From Nodosilinea sp. WJT8-NPBG4 (GTDB lineage: Bacteria; Cyanobacteriota; Cyanobacteriia; Phormidesmidales; Phormidesmidaceae), in contig JAHHHQ010000036.1 in NCBI GenBank assembly GCA_019359285.1, positions 124,001-188,000 of the forward strand: DNA of 64,000 bases. The letters run 5' to 3'. Shown in pieces: positions 39,754 through 50,141 of this stretch. How positions within the stretch are numbered: the stretch's first letter is position 1; each line of letters starts with the position of its first letter. Position numbers and translations under genes: made by a program. A model generated the notes under the pieces. The model had not been told where the DNA came from. It saw nothing but the letters and a program-made list of their open reading frames with translations, and ran no database searches.

Positions 39754-40913
39754 TAGTTAGGGGTAGCCGTATAGCTACCAGATCCATTATCAGTTAGCAT
39801 AATGTCTACATCAGAATCACTTGAAGTAATCGATGTATTTGTATAAGTAGTCGATACCCCATCAACTAAAGCAAAGCGTTTAGCTAACTTAGTAATTGGC
39901 AAAACTGTAGTTTGAAGTGCTAAGCTTGAAACATCAGACTTAAATATGTTTTGTCTATTATCTGCTGTAAAGTATCCGTAGATATCAGCAGCATTCACAG
40001 TTACAGGCGTTGTGGCAGCGTCAAAAGTGCTACGTGATGTAATATTAGCGTCGATTCGTGCTAGTTCAATAGCCAATTCAGCCCTAACGGCTTGAGCAAT
40101 GGCTTGTTGTTCTGCCGCCGGTAAATCAAACTGTGCATTAATGACCTGCAAAAATGCGTCAATAACTTTACTTGGATCCCCCTCATCGATAATCGCAACT
40201 TCAACAGCAACGGCAATAGCATTGCGTTCTTCTGTGGTTAAGGCAAACCCTACTTTATCAGTGAGGCTTCTAGTTGCGTACTCCCATACCTGCTGAGCGT
40301 TTAACGTGCTAAACCCTGTAGCCTTGAATGCATTAGCCCTAGTACCCTCAGTAAAATAAGTATATATTTCAGCTTCGGTTGGGGCATTACCTGACCCAGA
40401 TCCACCCGTGGGAGCATTGGCTAAAGCTGTTGTACTGAATGCCGTCGCCCCATTGCCTGAGGTTGTTGCGTTGAATAAGGTTGTTAACTGCGTTGATTGC
40501 GTGCTATCTAACCCGCTACCAGTTGAAACCATAATAATTTCAACTTGAGGCGGTTGATAGTCAATATCTACAATAGAAAGTAGGGAAGACCTATCAAATA
40601 GATCAGCACCTTCTGATTGATCTTCCGCACTAATTAAAGAGCCTCTAATTTTTAGCGTATGTGTGGCGTCATAGGGTACAATTTTCACCCCTGAATTTAA
40701 GTCAGTGAATCTAGGTGTAAATTTTGCAGCGCCAATTTGTTGATTGCCAAACGCTGAAACCATAGGCGGAAATTTACGCTCATTGTTAACATTTAATCGC
40801 CGCCTAAGCCGATGTTCTTTGTAAATGTCAATGGGTTGAATATCAATACCAATTGAATCAACGCTTAGATAAATCCGGTTAGTTGTGTAATCCTCTGACG
40901 CGATTAAAACCAT
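39753..40913 (-). CDS. Virion structural protein (fibre/baseplate), unknown
   Basis: 386 residues. Beta-rich N-terminus, Ala/Thr-rich middle with helical segments (QAIAQAVRAELAIELARID) likely forming a trimeric stalk, beta C-terminus. Part of the minus-strand adsorption operon. Confidence 0.55.
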   Translation of the reverse strand: MVLIASEDYTTNRIYLSVDSIGIDIQPIDIYKEHRLRRRLNVNNERKFPPMVSAFGNQQIGAAKFTPRFTDLNSGVKIVPYDATHTLKIRGSLISAEDQSEGADLFDRSSLLSIVDIDYQPPQVEIIMVSTGSGLDSTQSTQLTTLFNATTSGNGATAFSTTALANAPTGGSGSGNAPTEAEIYTYFTEGTRANAFKATGFSTLNAQQVWEYATRSLTDKVGFALTTEERNAIAVAVEVAIIDEGDPSKVIDAFLQVINAQFDLPAAEQQAIAQAVRAELAIELARIDANITSRSTFDAATTPVTVNAADIYGYFTADNRQNIFKSDVSSLALQTTVLPITKLAKRFALVDGVSTTYTNTSITSSDSDVDIMLTDNGSGSYTATPN

Positions 40914-40917
40914 TTAT

Positions 40918-41244
40918 TTACTCTGTAGTCCAACCCGTAATAGGGTCAATTGGTTTTTCAATGTCTTCGCTAATCCAACGGTTTGCTAGTTTAGTCATTA
41001 CACTTTGTAAACCGGCAATTGAAATAGAACCGGATAACTTAGTAATAGGGTCGGTGAATGCTATAGTTTCTTGCACCACTTCCATAGCATTACGATACAC
41101 TCTATCAGTATTACCAATAATAGCGACAACCTTATTGTCTGCGTCTAGTTCTACTTTTTGAACCAAAATACTTAAAATAGGTAAGGAGTTTGGCCTAACA
41201 GTATCAATCGTAATTTGTTGAGGTCTATGCGCTTTTTTATTCAT
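40918..41244 (-). CDS. Small virion-region protein, unknown
   Basis: 108 residues, beta-prone (KVVAIIGNTDRVYRNAMEVV); between two fibre genes with 5 nt and 1 nt spacing. No family recognised. Confidence 0.5.
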   Translation of the reverse strand: MNKKAHRPQQITIDTVRPNSLPILSILVQKVELDADNKVVAIIGNTDRVYRNAMEVVQETIAFTDPITKLSGSISIAGLQSVMTKLANRWISEDIEKPIDPITGWTTE

Positions 41245-42752
41245 TAAATATTAGTCTCTGCTTCTGACAGAGCTTGTGCCGAAATGGTAGACTGTCGAGT
41301 AATCGTAATCTCAGCTAGAGCAGCTTGTGCGCCACCGTCGCCTTCGGCAAGAAAGACGACTACTTTATCAATCCCAGCAACTAACCCAGCTTGAACGTTA
41401 CCGTCATAATCAAACGAGAAGACGATGCGCTTGCTTCCTGTGGAGCCTGTTGCAGCCGATGACGTACCCACTACAGGGACTCCTGATGCGTTGTTGACAA
41501 TTACAGCTCCAGTCGTGTCAAAGTCAGCGGTAGATGCCCCATCCTTAAACATGCACTGATACCATGCGTTAGGATCATTTGCCCATGCATCAGATACAAA
41601 TACTGTCACCTGTACGTTAAATGGATAGGTTTTTAAGTTTCCGGAGTTGTCAGTAAAGGCGACACTTTGTTGGTCAGCAGTGGGAACATTTTCAATAAAC
41701 AACCCCTGCCTTGGTCTGAGTCGGCCTACGTCATCAATCGTATAAAGACGCGCTGCTCGCTTTGGCTTAAACCCATTGAGGTTAGTATCAATATCCGTAT
41801 CTAGCTGCATCCAAGCATCCATACGCGCCCGAATCTGCGCTAATGTTGCTCCTGCCGAGTTACTGATTACGTCAGTGAAAAGACCGCTGGCTTGCACAAA
41901 ACCTGTCTTGGTTTGAGGTGAAGCAAAACGAGTGAATAGAATACCCGTGTAGGGAGAGATAGCTGAGCCGCCGTACACTTGAGACAAAGTAAATGTACTT
42001 GTGGGGCTAAGGACTTCACCTAAGCCAAATCCAGCGGAGAACCCTTGAAGAGTCTCTACACCTGAACCACCAACACCCTTGGAAAATGCTACCCCTTGGG
42101 TATAACCAAAGGTGCGGACTTTGGAGAATAGTACCCTAGAAGTTGTGAAGTCAAAATTACCCGCACCTGAGTCTCCGTTAGCTGTGCTACCAAACACTTG
42201 GAAAGCTTCATCGAGGGGGCCGAGTCTGGAGGCATTAATAGGTGCGGCTGCTAATAGGTCAACCTCAGACTGTGAAGCGGATAGCTGGATATAGGGTTGA
42301 CTGGTTGGCTGAATATCGTTAAGAGAACGAACACCAAAATAAATGCGATCAATAGCGCGAGTGGCCGAATATTCGATCCACCCAGACTGTCTAATCTTGG
42401 TTCTATCTGTGCCTGCTAGCTTAATCCCATTCTCAAACACCCATGCCCCTGCAAACTGAAATACACCATCAGTACCGGGCAGAAACTTTCTAAGGCTTGT
42501 ATTAGTGCGTCTAATGCGCCGCTCAAATGCGTAGAGAGCCTGAAGGGTAATACCGAAAGCGTTAGTTAGTGGATTGGCTTCTAGCCCACTACCTAGGTTA
42601 ACTTGGGATAACTCTTCAGCGGTAATAATTTCAATACGATCATTTACTGTATCAATGAAAATATTTCCGTCGGGGGTGCCTGCTCTACCTTGAGTAGACT
42701 GTACTAATAGAGTGGTTTGATTAGTGCGTGTAATTAACTGCGGGGTTGCCAT
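41244..42752 (-). CDS. Fibre or tail structural protein, unknown
   Basis: 502 residues, beta-rich and Gly/Ser-rich. The region VEIITAEELSQ to ALYAFERRIRR is helical. The C-terminal half has Ala/Gly repeats as in receptor-binding fibres. Assigned by operon position. Confidence 0.55.
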   Translation of the reverse strand: MATPQLITRTNQTTLLVQSTQGRAGTPDGNIFIDTVNDRIEIITAEELSQVNLGSGLEANPLTNAFGITLQALYAFERRIRRTNTSLRKFLPGTDGVFQFAGAWVFENGIKLAGTDRTKIRQSGWIEYSATRAIDRIYFGVRSLNDIQPTSQPYIQLSASQSEVDLLAAAPINASRLGPLDEAFQVFGSTANGDSGAGNFDFTTSRVLFSKVRTFGYTQGVAFSKGVGGSGVETLQGFSAGFGLGEVLSPTSTFTLSQVYGGSAISPYTGILFTRFASPQTKTGFVQASGLFTDVISNSAGATLAQIRARMDAWMQLDTDIDTNLNGFKPKRAARLYTIDDVGRLRPRQGLFIENVPTADQQSVAFTDNSGNLKTYPFNVQVTVFVSDAWANDPNAWYQCMFKDGASTADFDTTGAVIVNNASGVPVVGTSSAATGSTGSKRIVFSFDYDGNVQAGLVAGIDKVVVFLAEGDGGAQAALAEITITRQSTISAQALSEAETNI

Positions 42753-42753
42753 A

Positions 42754-44268
42754 TTAAATAAATACCTCTAATTCTAAGTTTGATGCTAGGTCTAACGTTT
42801 GCGAAGTTGCCGGTATACTGCCTGCGATATTAAATTCTCGATACAGAGCAGAATCGCCGGTATTTGGAACGAACTGAAAGATCACAGAATTTCCTGCTGT
42901 ACCCACGTAACTAATATTGCTGCCTGTCGTAGGGTTAGTTACTTGTAAAGCTGTACCTAGATCTTGAGCATCTGATTCCTCATCATCCCAAATAGTAAAA
43001 ATACCTCCAGCAGGTATACCTGAAAGTGTTAATGTCGGTGTCGGTGCAATAATGTTTACTGTCCCGGCTACTACGGTTACATCAGATAGAGTAAAGTTGC
43101 CTGATGTTTGAATATTTAAGGTTTTACCGGAGGCATCAACTCTAACTTTTCGTGTCCCTGGAGTACCGAAGATAATACCCGTTACATCAAGTGTTGCACC
43201 TGAGGTAAAATTAGAGCCGCTACAATTAATAAAATGGGCGTTACTAGTGCCTGTGAGATTTAACCCATTAAACGTAGTGGTGCCGTTCCACTCAATGGCA
43301 TAACTAGCTGTGTTGCTCCGTACAGCACCGCCAAAGCTCGTACCACCAGTGATAGAGCCTGTCCCGCTAGCTAACACTCCATTAAAAACAGCTAATCCTA
43401 GGCTAACCGTTGAGTGTCTAAGAATTAGAACGTCACTACTGTAAGTATTAATAAATATACTTACATCAGCAAATGTAAATTCTTCGCTTGCAGTTCCTAC
43501 AAATTGAACTCCTGAAAAAGTTTGAGATGCGGTAGAATCAATTCTGAATACCCTATTTGTTAAAGATATTCTAGGGGTGCTAGTTCCTGAGCTTATACTA
43601 TAAGCGTTTGGTTGAAATGCTAAACAACCGTTTAGAAAACTACTAACCGTTGGGGCTAACGTTAGCGGTACAGGCATCCCAACATAGTTACCTGAAATTA
43701 ATTCAGCACCATCGGATGAACCGTTCAACAACGATTGAATAAGAGTATAAGTACTTCCAGGTGTTAACGGATTACCAACTTCACCAGCCCCAAAATTTAT
43801 ACCTGTGCTCTTAAGGTATGAGTAGGGACGGTAAAGTGATACTTCTCTACTGGTGGTAGTAGTTGAACTTGTTACATAAAATCTAATTTTATTAACAGCA
43901 GTAATGTCAAAAGTTCCAGTATCCGCGAAGTTAGATCCTTGAGCTTCTAAATAAAACTCGGTGATGTTATTAGGGCCACAAAGTATGTTCCATCTTCTTT
44001 CACCATTAGTAGAAAGAAAAGCGAAAGAAGCAGCAGTTAAACTAAATGTATGACGGAAACCAAAAAATATCCCGCGCCCAGTTAAATCAAAGGTTCCATC
44101 GGCTGTGAACTCTACCCACATCTCAACGTTAGCTGTCGGGTTGAGAGAACTAACAGCTACAGATGTTGTGCCAGTCGAAATTGAAATCGTAGCATCAGAC
44201 GACACAATCCCGGTATTAGACGTTGTTGATCTTAGTAGTGTTGCGCCAGTAATACTTGGAACTGCCAT
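42754..44268 (-). CDS. Fibre structural protein, beta-rich
   Basis: 504 residues, Ser/Thr/Gly/Val-rich with regular short strands, consistent with a beta-solenoid or beta-sandwich adhesin. Function inferred from position among fibre genes. Confidence 0.55.
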   Translation of the reverse strand: MAVPSITGATLLRSTTSNTGIVSSDATISISTGTTSVAVSSLNPTANVEMWVEFTADGTFDLTGRGIFFGFRHTFSLTAASFAFLSTNGERRWNILCGPNNITEFYLEAQGSNFADTGTFDITAVNKIRFYVTSSTTTTSREVSLYRPYSYLKSTGINFGAGEVGNPLTPGSTYTLIQSLLNGSSDGAELISGNYVGMPVPLTLAPTVSSFLNGCLAFQPNAYSISSGTSTPRISLTNRVFRIDSTASQTFSGVQFVGTASEEFTFADVSIFINTYSSDVLILRHSTVSLGLAVFNGVLASGTGSITGGTSFGGAVRSNTASYAIEWNGTTTFNGLNLTGTSNAHFINCSGSNFTSGATLDVTGIIFGTPGTRKVRVDASGKTLNIQTSGNFTLSDVTVVAGTVNIIAPTPTLTLSGIPAGGIFTIWDDEESDAQDLGTALQVTNPTTGSNISYVGTAGNSVIFQFVPNTGDSALYREFNIAGSIPATSQTLDLASNLELEVFI

Positions 44269-44335
44269 TTATTAAATACCTATAAGCGCTTATGCTGTTT
44301 AATATTAAAAACTTGAATATACTTTAATTGTAGCT

Positions 44336-44974
44336 TTAATCAATTTTTAGAACTCCGGTACTAGGTATTTGAAATTCTAACGTATCCCCTAAAGACGTTT
44401 TAGTTGTATATGCACCGGGTGCAGAAATTTGAAGTGTGAATGTACCTGAAGTGGTAGTGTTTTTTGTTAATACTAATTGATTGGATGAAGGGATAGATAG
44501 AATTTTTGAATCTGGTGAAATGCCTGTACCTATAACAGCCATACCATTTGTAAATTCACTAAAGCTATTTATTGTTGTAACAATGGGAGATCCACTAGTC
44601 ACGGTGCAACTTGATATAGGTGTTGCTTGCACGTAAGGGTGAAACGCTACAAATTCATCACTATTTGAGGGTGATGCCCCTAATTGAGAACAAATAACCA
44701 TACCTGCAATATTGACAGGCGTAGCCGTTGTAAGGTCAGGCCATGTTACAGATGTACCTGCACCAAGGGATACTCTAGCCCCTGTACCATCAGCAGCGGC
44801 AGACCCTAGCGTTACAGGCTTGAGAGTGTAATTACCACCTGTAGGTAACGCTAGCCCTGTAACAGTAGTTACACTTCTCAAAGGTGCAACGGTTACTAAA
44901 TGGGCATAGAATGTTTTACCTGTTAGATAGTTGGTTAAAGCCCGTAGGGTGAATAGCGAGGATGGATAAGACAT
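44336..44974 (-). CDS. Fibre-region structural protein, unknown
   Basis: 212 residues; a helical start then Ser/Thr-rich strands. One base separates it from the large adhesin gene upstream in transcription. Confidence 0.5.
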   Translation of the reverse strand: MSYPSSLFTLRALTNYLTGKTFYAHLVTVAPLRSVTTVTGLALPTGGNYTLKPVTLGSAAADGTGARVSLGAGTSVTWPDLTTATPVNIAGMVICSQLGASPSNSDEFVAFHPYVQATPISSCTVTSGSPIVTTINSFSEFTNGMAVIGTGISPDSKILSIPSSNQLVLTKNTTTSGTFTLQISAPGAYTTKTSLGDTLEFQIPSTGVLKID

Positions 44975-47900
44975 TTAATTAGATCTTCCTAGAGCAATTA
45001 ATAATTGATAGACAATTGAGTTAAACGTAAGCATTTCATCGTTTGTATATGCCTCAGTTATTGCTGAAAAACCTATGTTTCTATTGGTATGCCCTTCAGC
45101 AGTAGAACCCCGCTTAAATCCTGACAACAAATACATACCATTTTCAATAGCCCCTGTAGCCGCTGTCCCTAATGTTCCAGCCGGTGAGCCGTTAACGTAG
45201 TATTGTGCCTGTCTAGAGGCTCCTGCCATGACACTAAGCAAACCTACAGACGACGTTGGGCCTACTGCCCCAGCCGTAGATGATCCGCCGATCCGGCCTG
45301 TCTCTCTAGTGCCGTTGTAGGCAATGCCTGTATATTGAGTAGCCACACTATCCCAATAGCCCATTAGCCATCGAGTACCGGCTAAAGATTCAGTCTGTGA
45401 TGTCCATGCGTGTAGTGCTGCGTTTGTAGGTGTAACCCTAGAGCTTGGGTTTATTCCTGTATTAATTGAACGTGAGCCGTTGCCTTGCATACCGCCCACT
45501 TTTGTATAACCCGCCGTATCAGATTGGGTCATTACACCAACACTTTCTGTTAAATCAGTAGGGCTACGCAAGATTCTACGCATAGCGTGAGCTTGATTCT
45601 CACCCATTAATGGCATTAACGCCCAAACTCTAGACCAAAGACCATTAGACTTCATAGTTGAAACAAAATTATCTAATGCAAGCATGTCAGCACTTAATGG
45701 GGCTGTGCCAGTACTTGCTAGAGATGCTGAAAAATCAGCCGTGATTTGATTTGAATAAATTGAAGGCGTGATAATTAATGTAGGTGGCTGCATATCCAAA
45801 GAACTGGCTAATGCAGCATAAGGCGGTTTAATTTGGACTGCAATACGTTGAATACTTCTGATAAACGTTTCAGTTCTAGAATAAAACTGAATCATCTCAG
45901 AAGATGTCAGCCCTTTAGTTACTGCCCCCCATTGCAGATTACGGTTTGTTGAATAGTTAGGAGTTAAAACAGATTGCCCTGACCTAAAAGTAGCTAATAG
46001 CCAAATACCTGAAGCCAAAGAAGATGTAAGCGTTGCTGAGCTAGCAGTACCTACCGGTAAACCGTTATGGTAAAACTGAGAATTGCGAGTACCGCTATTT
46101 ACCACAGATAACATGCCCGTTAATGTGGTATTGGCTCTGGCTGTATTATTTGCAGTAAACGCATTGCCGCCTAAACTACCTGCGTCAGTTGTGGATGTGT
46201 TTAACCTGCCAATAACAGTATGTTGGTCAGAAGATGAGTTCATGCCGCCCATCAGCGTTCTAACGCCTGAAGCCGTTTCGATTTGCGATGTCCATACATG
46301 AAGCCCTACATCGTTAGCAGCTTGCGACGATAGACTTAACCGTGCGGCTAGCGCTCTTAATTCAGACGCTACACCTTGCACACCGTTTTTACGTGAGTAT
46401 CCTGACTCCGGTATGTTGTAGTTACTCATCTCTGAGAGTATTGCAAACGTACCTGGTCTATAGTCTAAAGCTTTCATTGCGGTTTCAAGATTACCGCCGA
46501 TCAAAGGGAATAATTGAAATACTTTAGACCTTATACCATCAGTTTCTAAAGCTTTTAAGTAAGTATCTAAAGCTTGATAATCTTCCTCAACTACAACACC
46601 CTTTGAGGCACTGTTAATATATTTAAGGTCTTCTACTAATGGGTCTGTTGTTGGTTCTGTACCTACATAGGGATAAGCCGATAACGCAGAACACCTAACG
46701 CCTAAACCCCTTGAGTTGAAATAGCTTCTAGGTAAAATTCTTTTAGTGTCTGTGCGTGTTTCAGATAAAACGTTTGTGTAAAGGCGAGTTGTACTAGACC
46801 CTGCTAATGAAAATACAGCAGAGAAATCACTATCAACTATAATAAATCCGGCTTCAATATTACGTGCAGCAACTTCAGTAGTTGTAAAATCTTCAATTGG
46901 ATACAGAAACGTACCTAGCATTTCTGTTTTACCACCGTTTATTGTTCTAACGGCTTCCCATCCACCTTCGGTTTTGAACCCTAAACTCCACAATTCTCCG
47001 CCATCGTTGAGAATCATGTTGGTATACTCAATATTCAATGACCGAGCAAAATACTTACCACCAGGTTTTACTTGGAGCGGGTAAACTGCCGATTCAAAAC
47101 TTGCTGGGCTACAAAGAACGTCATCAATAAAGATTGGCCCTGCAATAGCTGTATTTGTAATCGCAATATAAGATCCTAGTCGGCAGTTTTTAATTACCAA
47201 AGGTCTAGGTGAATCATGCAGAATACTAATCTGAGTAAAGTTAGTTGCTGCACTAGCTCTAGCAGATAAATCTAAAGCGTCTAGCGTTAAAGGGTCGGTA
47301 GTGTCGCCTGTTGTTCTGATTATGGGTTTTGAGTTAGCTGACCAAAGCGTTCCTTTAGTTGTTAGAGTTACCTGATTTCCTACAATGCGTTTAACTGAAG
47401 GTGGAATAACCCAAGTGTCGCTAGTTGCATAGCTAGCCCGCTGAAAATATAGAATAGGTCTGCCTGATGCAGCGGCAGCATTAAGTCCCGTGATACTGTC
47501 TAAAGGGTCTGTTAAAAATACTGACGTAGGCTGAGCACCATAAGTTACTACGTTGGCCCAATCATCTAAATTAGTACTGTTAAATACGGGTGGTGAACTT
47601 TGAATAGGAAGTTTTAAGCTTCCTGGTGGTGAATTAAACGCTCTATAAACTGAACTACTATACTCATCAATAGTCCCTGGAATAGTGCGGCCATTGCCAA
47701 GGTCTACAGTCGAACCATACCCACTAGATGTTACATTTCTCAGATATAAACTAACGCTTACCCCAACAATGGCAGAAGTACTAGCAGAACCTCCGTTAAG
47801 GGTGCCACCAATTAAAATAATACTTCCTGTGTTTGTGCCGCCACTGACCGTTAAAGCAGGCGCTAAAATAGCAGGCACTTGATTGGTAGATACTAGGTTT

Positions 47901-49165
47901 TCAATTGAAACCATATTATCTTCAAGATAAAAACCCGCCACAGTTTGATTAGTGAGGATTAGGTTTACATAGGTTAGAGAATAAAAAGCTTGTCTTATCC
48001 TAAAACCGTATTGAAAACCATTAATCGTAATATCTTTATTTAGGTGCGGCCCATCAGATCTATTACCATGAATGCCTACATATCCGTTACCCGTCACGGT
48101 AACTCTCTCAATGCAACCCCAGTTATGCGAAGTAAAGTCTAAGGCTACTGCACCGGGGTTATTTCCGGTATCAATCACCATATCCATGCAGCGCATACCG
48201 AAGGCAGTATTACCACTACCCGTTGGGTTAACGGTTGTGCTTTGATTCTCAGAACCTCCAAGAATCATAAATGCTTTAGGATTTCCAGGATCATTAAACC
48301 CGATAGCATTATCAACTAATTTAAGAGTAGTTGTTTCCCTTGAATCTCCTTGAACTGTCCATCTAGCAAACCAATTATTATTTGATGGATTTACAGTACG
48401 GATAGTATCGTTAAAGTACCAAGTCCCTGCCGGGAAGATAATAGAACGGTTAGACCCTGGCTGAGTTTGGCACAATAAATTCCATACATCAGAGTTAGTC
48501 TGAGCAGATGCAGGGTCATTAGGGACACCACCATTAGTTTGAAAGTTAATTAACCCGCTATCTGAAGGTCTACCGGATAGAAATGTAATTGCAGGCGGTT
48601 CAGGCGGGGTAGGTTCAACAATAGTAACTTCAATAGCACCCGCAATGTCAGCCCAAGCACTAATATTTAAGTCAGTTCTAGCCCTGATTCGTGCTTTATA
48701 AAAACCTTCAGTACTTACCGTTGATGTATACGTTAAAAGGTTTGAAGCTAACTTTATAGGATTGCCTGTATAGTTATCAGCGTTAGGCGCTATTTGTAAT
48801 TCGTAATACCTTACAATCGTGCTACTAGGCGCTTGCCAAGTTAGTTTTAATTGTAAATTACCTAAATTAGTTCCTTCTAATAGAAAAGGTTGATTGACCG
48901 TATTACCAAAGCTAATTGAAGATGCACTAGGTACATCAATCGCTACTGTCCCTGTTTGCAACCTATAGCAACGATTAGTTTCAAGTGTTAAAAGGCTATT
49001 TAATGTTGCTGAACGTCCTGCTTTCCAAGATAGCCAAAGTGATTGATCAACCGTATCTACAGCATGGATTATTGCACCTCCAACATTAAACACACTACCC
49101 GTTAGATTTGTTTGGGCACCTGTCCATGCAAAGAATACTGTTTTGTTAGGAGCTACAATTGGCAT
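44975..49165 (-). CDS. Large adhesin: FN3, beta-helix and two lectin-like modules
   Basis: 1396 residues. Residues about 95-185 look like fibronectin III (LKLTWQAPSSTIVRYYELQI). Residues about 195-760 are pectate-lyase-like right-handed beta-helix (SIIFPAGTWYFNDTI, RCMDMVIDTGNN, NWGCIERVTVTGNGYVGIHG). Two tandem about 230-residue modules follow, each with an N-terminal helix (LDTYLKALETDGIRSKVFQLFPL vs LDNFVSTMKSNGLWSRVWALMPL) and a concanavalin-like beta-sandwich (LHVWTSQ, FYHNGLPVGT vs YYVNGSPAGT). Likely the main receptor-binding or depolymerase fibre. Confidence 0.75.
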   Translation of the reverse strand: MPIVAPNKTVFFAWTGAQTNLTGSVFNVGGAIIHAVDTVDQSLWLSWKAGRSATLNSLLTLETNRCYRLQTGTVAIDVPSASSISFGNTVNQPFLLEGTNLGNLQLKLTWQAPSSTIVRYYELQIAPNADNYTGNPIKLASNLLTYTSTVSTEGFYKARIRARTDLNISAWADIAGAIEVTIVEPTPPEPPAITFLSGRPSDSGLINFQTNGGVPNDPASAQTNSDVWNLLCQTQPGSNRSIIFPAGTWYFNDTIRTVNPSNNNWFARWTVQGDSRETTTLKLVDNAIGFNDPGNPKAFMILGGSENQSTTVNPTGSGNTAFGMRCMDMVIDTGNNPGAVALDFTSHNWGCIERVTVTGNGYVGIHGNRSDGPHLNKDITINGFQYGFRIRQAFYSLTYVNLILTNQTVAGFYLEDNMVSIENLVSTNQVPAILAPALTVSGGTNTGSIILIGGTLNGGSASTSAIVGVSVSLYLRNVTSSGYGSTVDLGNGRTIPGTIDEYSSSVYRAFNSPPGSLKLPIQSSPPVFNSTNLDDWANVVTYGAQPTSVFLTDPLDSITGLNAAAASGRPILYFQRASYATSDTWVIPPSVKRIVGNQVTLTTKGTLWSANSKPIIRTTGDTTDPLTLDALDLSARASAATNFTQISILHDSPRPLVIKNCRLGSYIAITNTAIAGPIFIDDVLCSPASFESAVYPLQVKPGGKYFARSLNIEYTNMILNDGGELWSLGFKTEGGWEAVRTINGGKTEMLGTFLYPIEDFTTTEVAARNIEAGFIIVDSDFSAVFSLAGSSTTRLYTNVLSETRTDTKRILPRSYFNSRGLGVRCSALSAYPYVGTEPTTDPLVEDLKYINSASKGVVVEEDYQALDTYLKALETDGIRSKVFQLFPLIGGNLETAMKALDYRPGTFAILSEMSNYNIPESGYSRKNGVQGVASELRALAARLSLSSQAANDVGLHVWTSQIETASGVRTLMGGMNSSSDQHTVIGRLNTSTTDAGSLGGNAFTANNTARANTTLTGMLSVVNSGTRNSQFYHNGLPVGTASSATLTSSLASGIWLLATFRSGQSVLTPNYSTNRNLQWGAVTKGLTSSEMIQFYSRTETFIRSIQRIAVQIKPPYAALASSLDMQPPTLIITPSIYSNQITADFSASLASTGTAPLSADMLALDNFVSTMKSNGLWSRVWALMPLMGENQAHAMRRILRSPTDLTESVGVMTQSDTAGYTKVGGMQGNGSRSINTGINPSSRVTPTNAALHAWTSQTESLAGTRWLMGYWDSVATQYTGIAYNGTRETGRIGGSSTAGAVGPTSSVGLLSVMAGASRQAQYYVNGSPAGTLGTAATGAIENGMYLLSGFKRGSTAEGHTNRNIGFSAITEAYTNDEMLTFNSIVYQLLIALGRSN

Positions 49166-49500
49166 TAGCTTAAGTTAATAGGTGCGTTTGAAAATTGTCC
49201 TGAATATGTTTGTCCGGTTATATCGTGGTAATAAGAAAAAGCCCTTAATGGATTTAAGTAATCAGAAGGGAATGCTATTACCGCGACAACTGAACCACTT
49301 AAAAATAATTCCTGTTCAATTCCACTACCAACATGACTAACAATAGATGCAAAAGATATTGTTGAATTTATAGGTGCTGAAAGGGATACACCATTAAGCC
49401 CCGTTTGCCCTGCCAACACCACAGCAGGCGTAGCCCCTACAGGTATTGCAGACCCTCCACCTGATAGCCCTAACGGGTTAAAGATAGGCATTACAGACAA
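49165..49500 (-). CDS. Small virion-region protein
   Basis: 111 residues, overlapping the next gene start by one base. Beta-rich (SGSVVAVIAFPSDYL). Probably structural. Confidence 0.5.
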   Translation of the reverse strand: MSVMPIFNPLGLSGGGSAIPVGATPAVVLAGQTGLNGVSLSAPINSTISFASIVSHVGSGIEQELFLSGSVVAVIAFPSDYLNPLRAFSYYHDITGQTYSGQFSNAPINLS

Positions 49501-50111
49501 GACTCCAACGCTAGGTTAGTAGTACCTGATGCGGTGATTGCTGTAATTACTCCCGTATAAAGGTTGCTAGCATTAATTTCATAAAAGCCGCCTTCAGCTT
49601 TTAATAAAATGCCTTGCCCTGCGATAGCCGGAGTACCCCGTCTAATAAACACATCAGCACTTCCATTATTAACAATTACTACTGATGTTCGATTACCATT
49701 AGATGCAAGTATCGACGTAGAAGTAGTATCTACCTCTACAGTAGCCGCTGTGCATACCCCTACACTAAACCTTGTTTCTACAGGTATTCGACTATTAATT
49801 AACGTAGGTAATTTAGCATCGATTAATTGAGTTAATTTAACTAACCATCTTAGTAAAAATGAACGTGAATATCTTGCACTAGCAGCCCCGCCAGTATGTG
49901 CTGTAGGGTCAACTGACCTTACTTCTGCTGTAGTGTCAATTGTCGCTAAATTACCATCAATCTCTACTAAAGTTTGACTTAACCCCGCTTGTTCATCAAT
50001 TACAACATTGCCGCCTGCTGTATTCAAAGACAAATCATCGCGACCATTACCCAATAGATCGTTTTCGTTCTTTCTGTATACGTCGGAACTTGAGTTTAAT
50101 CTAGTGGGCAT
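49491..50111 (-). CDS. Virion structural protein with beta-sandwich C-terminus
   Basis: 206 residues. Residues about 120-200 (RTSVVIVNNGSADVFIRRGTPA ... GGFYEI) form a small beta-sandwich often seen in virion-attached proteins. First fibre-operon gene after the terminase. Confidence 0.5.
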   Translation of the reverse strand: MPTRLNSSSDVYRKNENDLLGNGRDDLSLNTAGGNVVIDEQAGLSQTLVEIDGNLATIDTTAEVRSVDPTAHTGGAASARYSRSFLLRWLVKLTQLIDAKLPTLINSRIPVETRFSVGVCTAATVEVDTTSTSILASNGNRTSVVIVNNGSADVFIRRGTPAIAGQGILLKAEGGFYEINASNLYTGVITAITASGTTNLALESCL

Positions 50112-50141
50112 GGTTAAAATTAAATATAGGTATATTGTAAC

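Noticed and set aside
41244..44974. Specific enzymatic roles for the fibre genes
   Set aside because: Beta-rich composition only; no catalytic motif visible, so left as structural.
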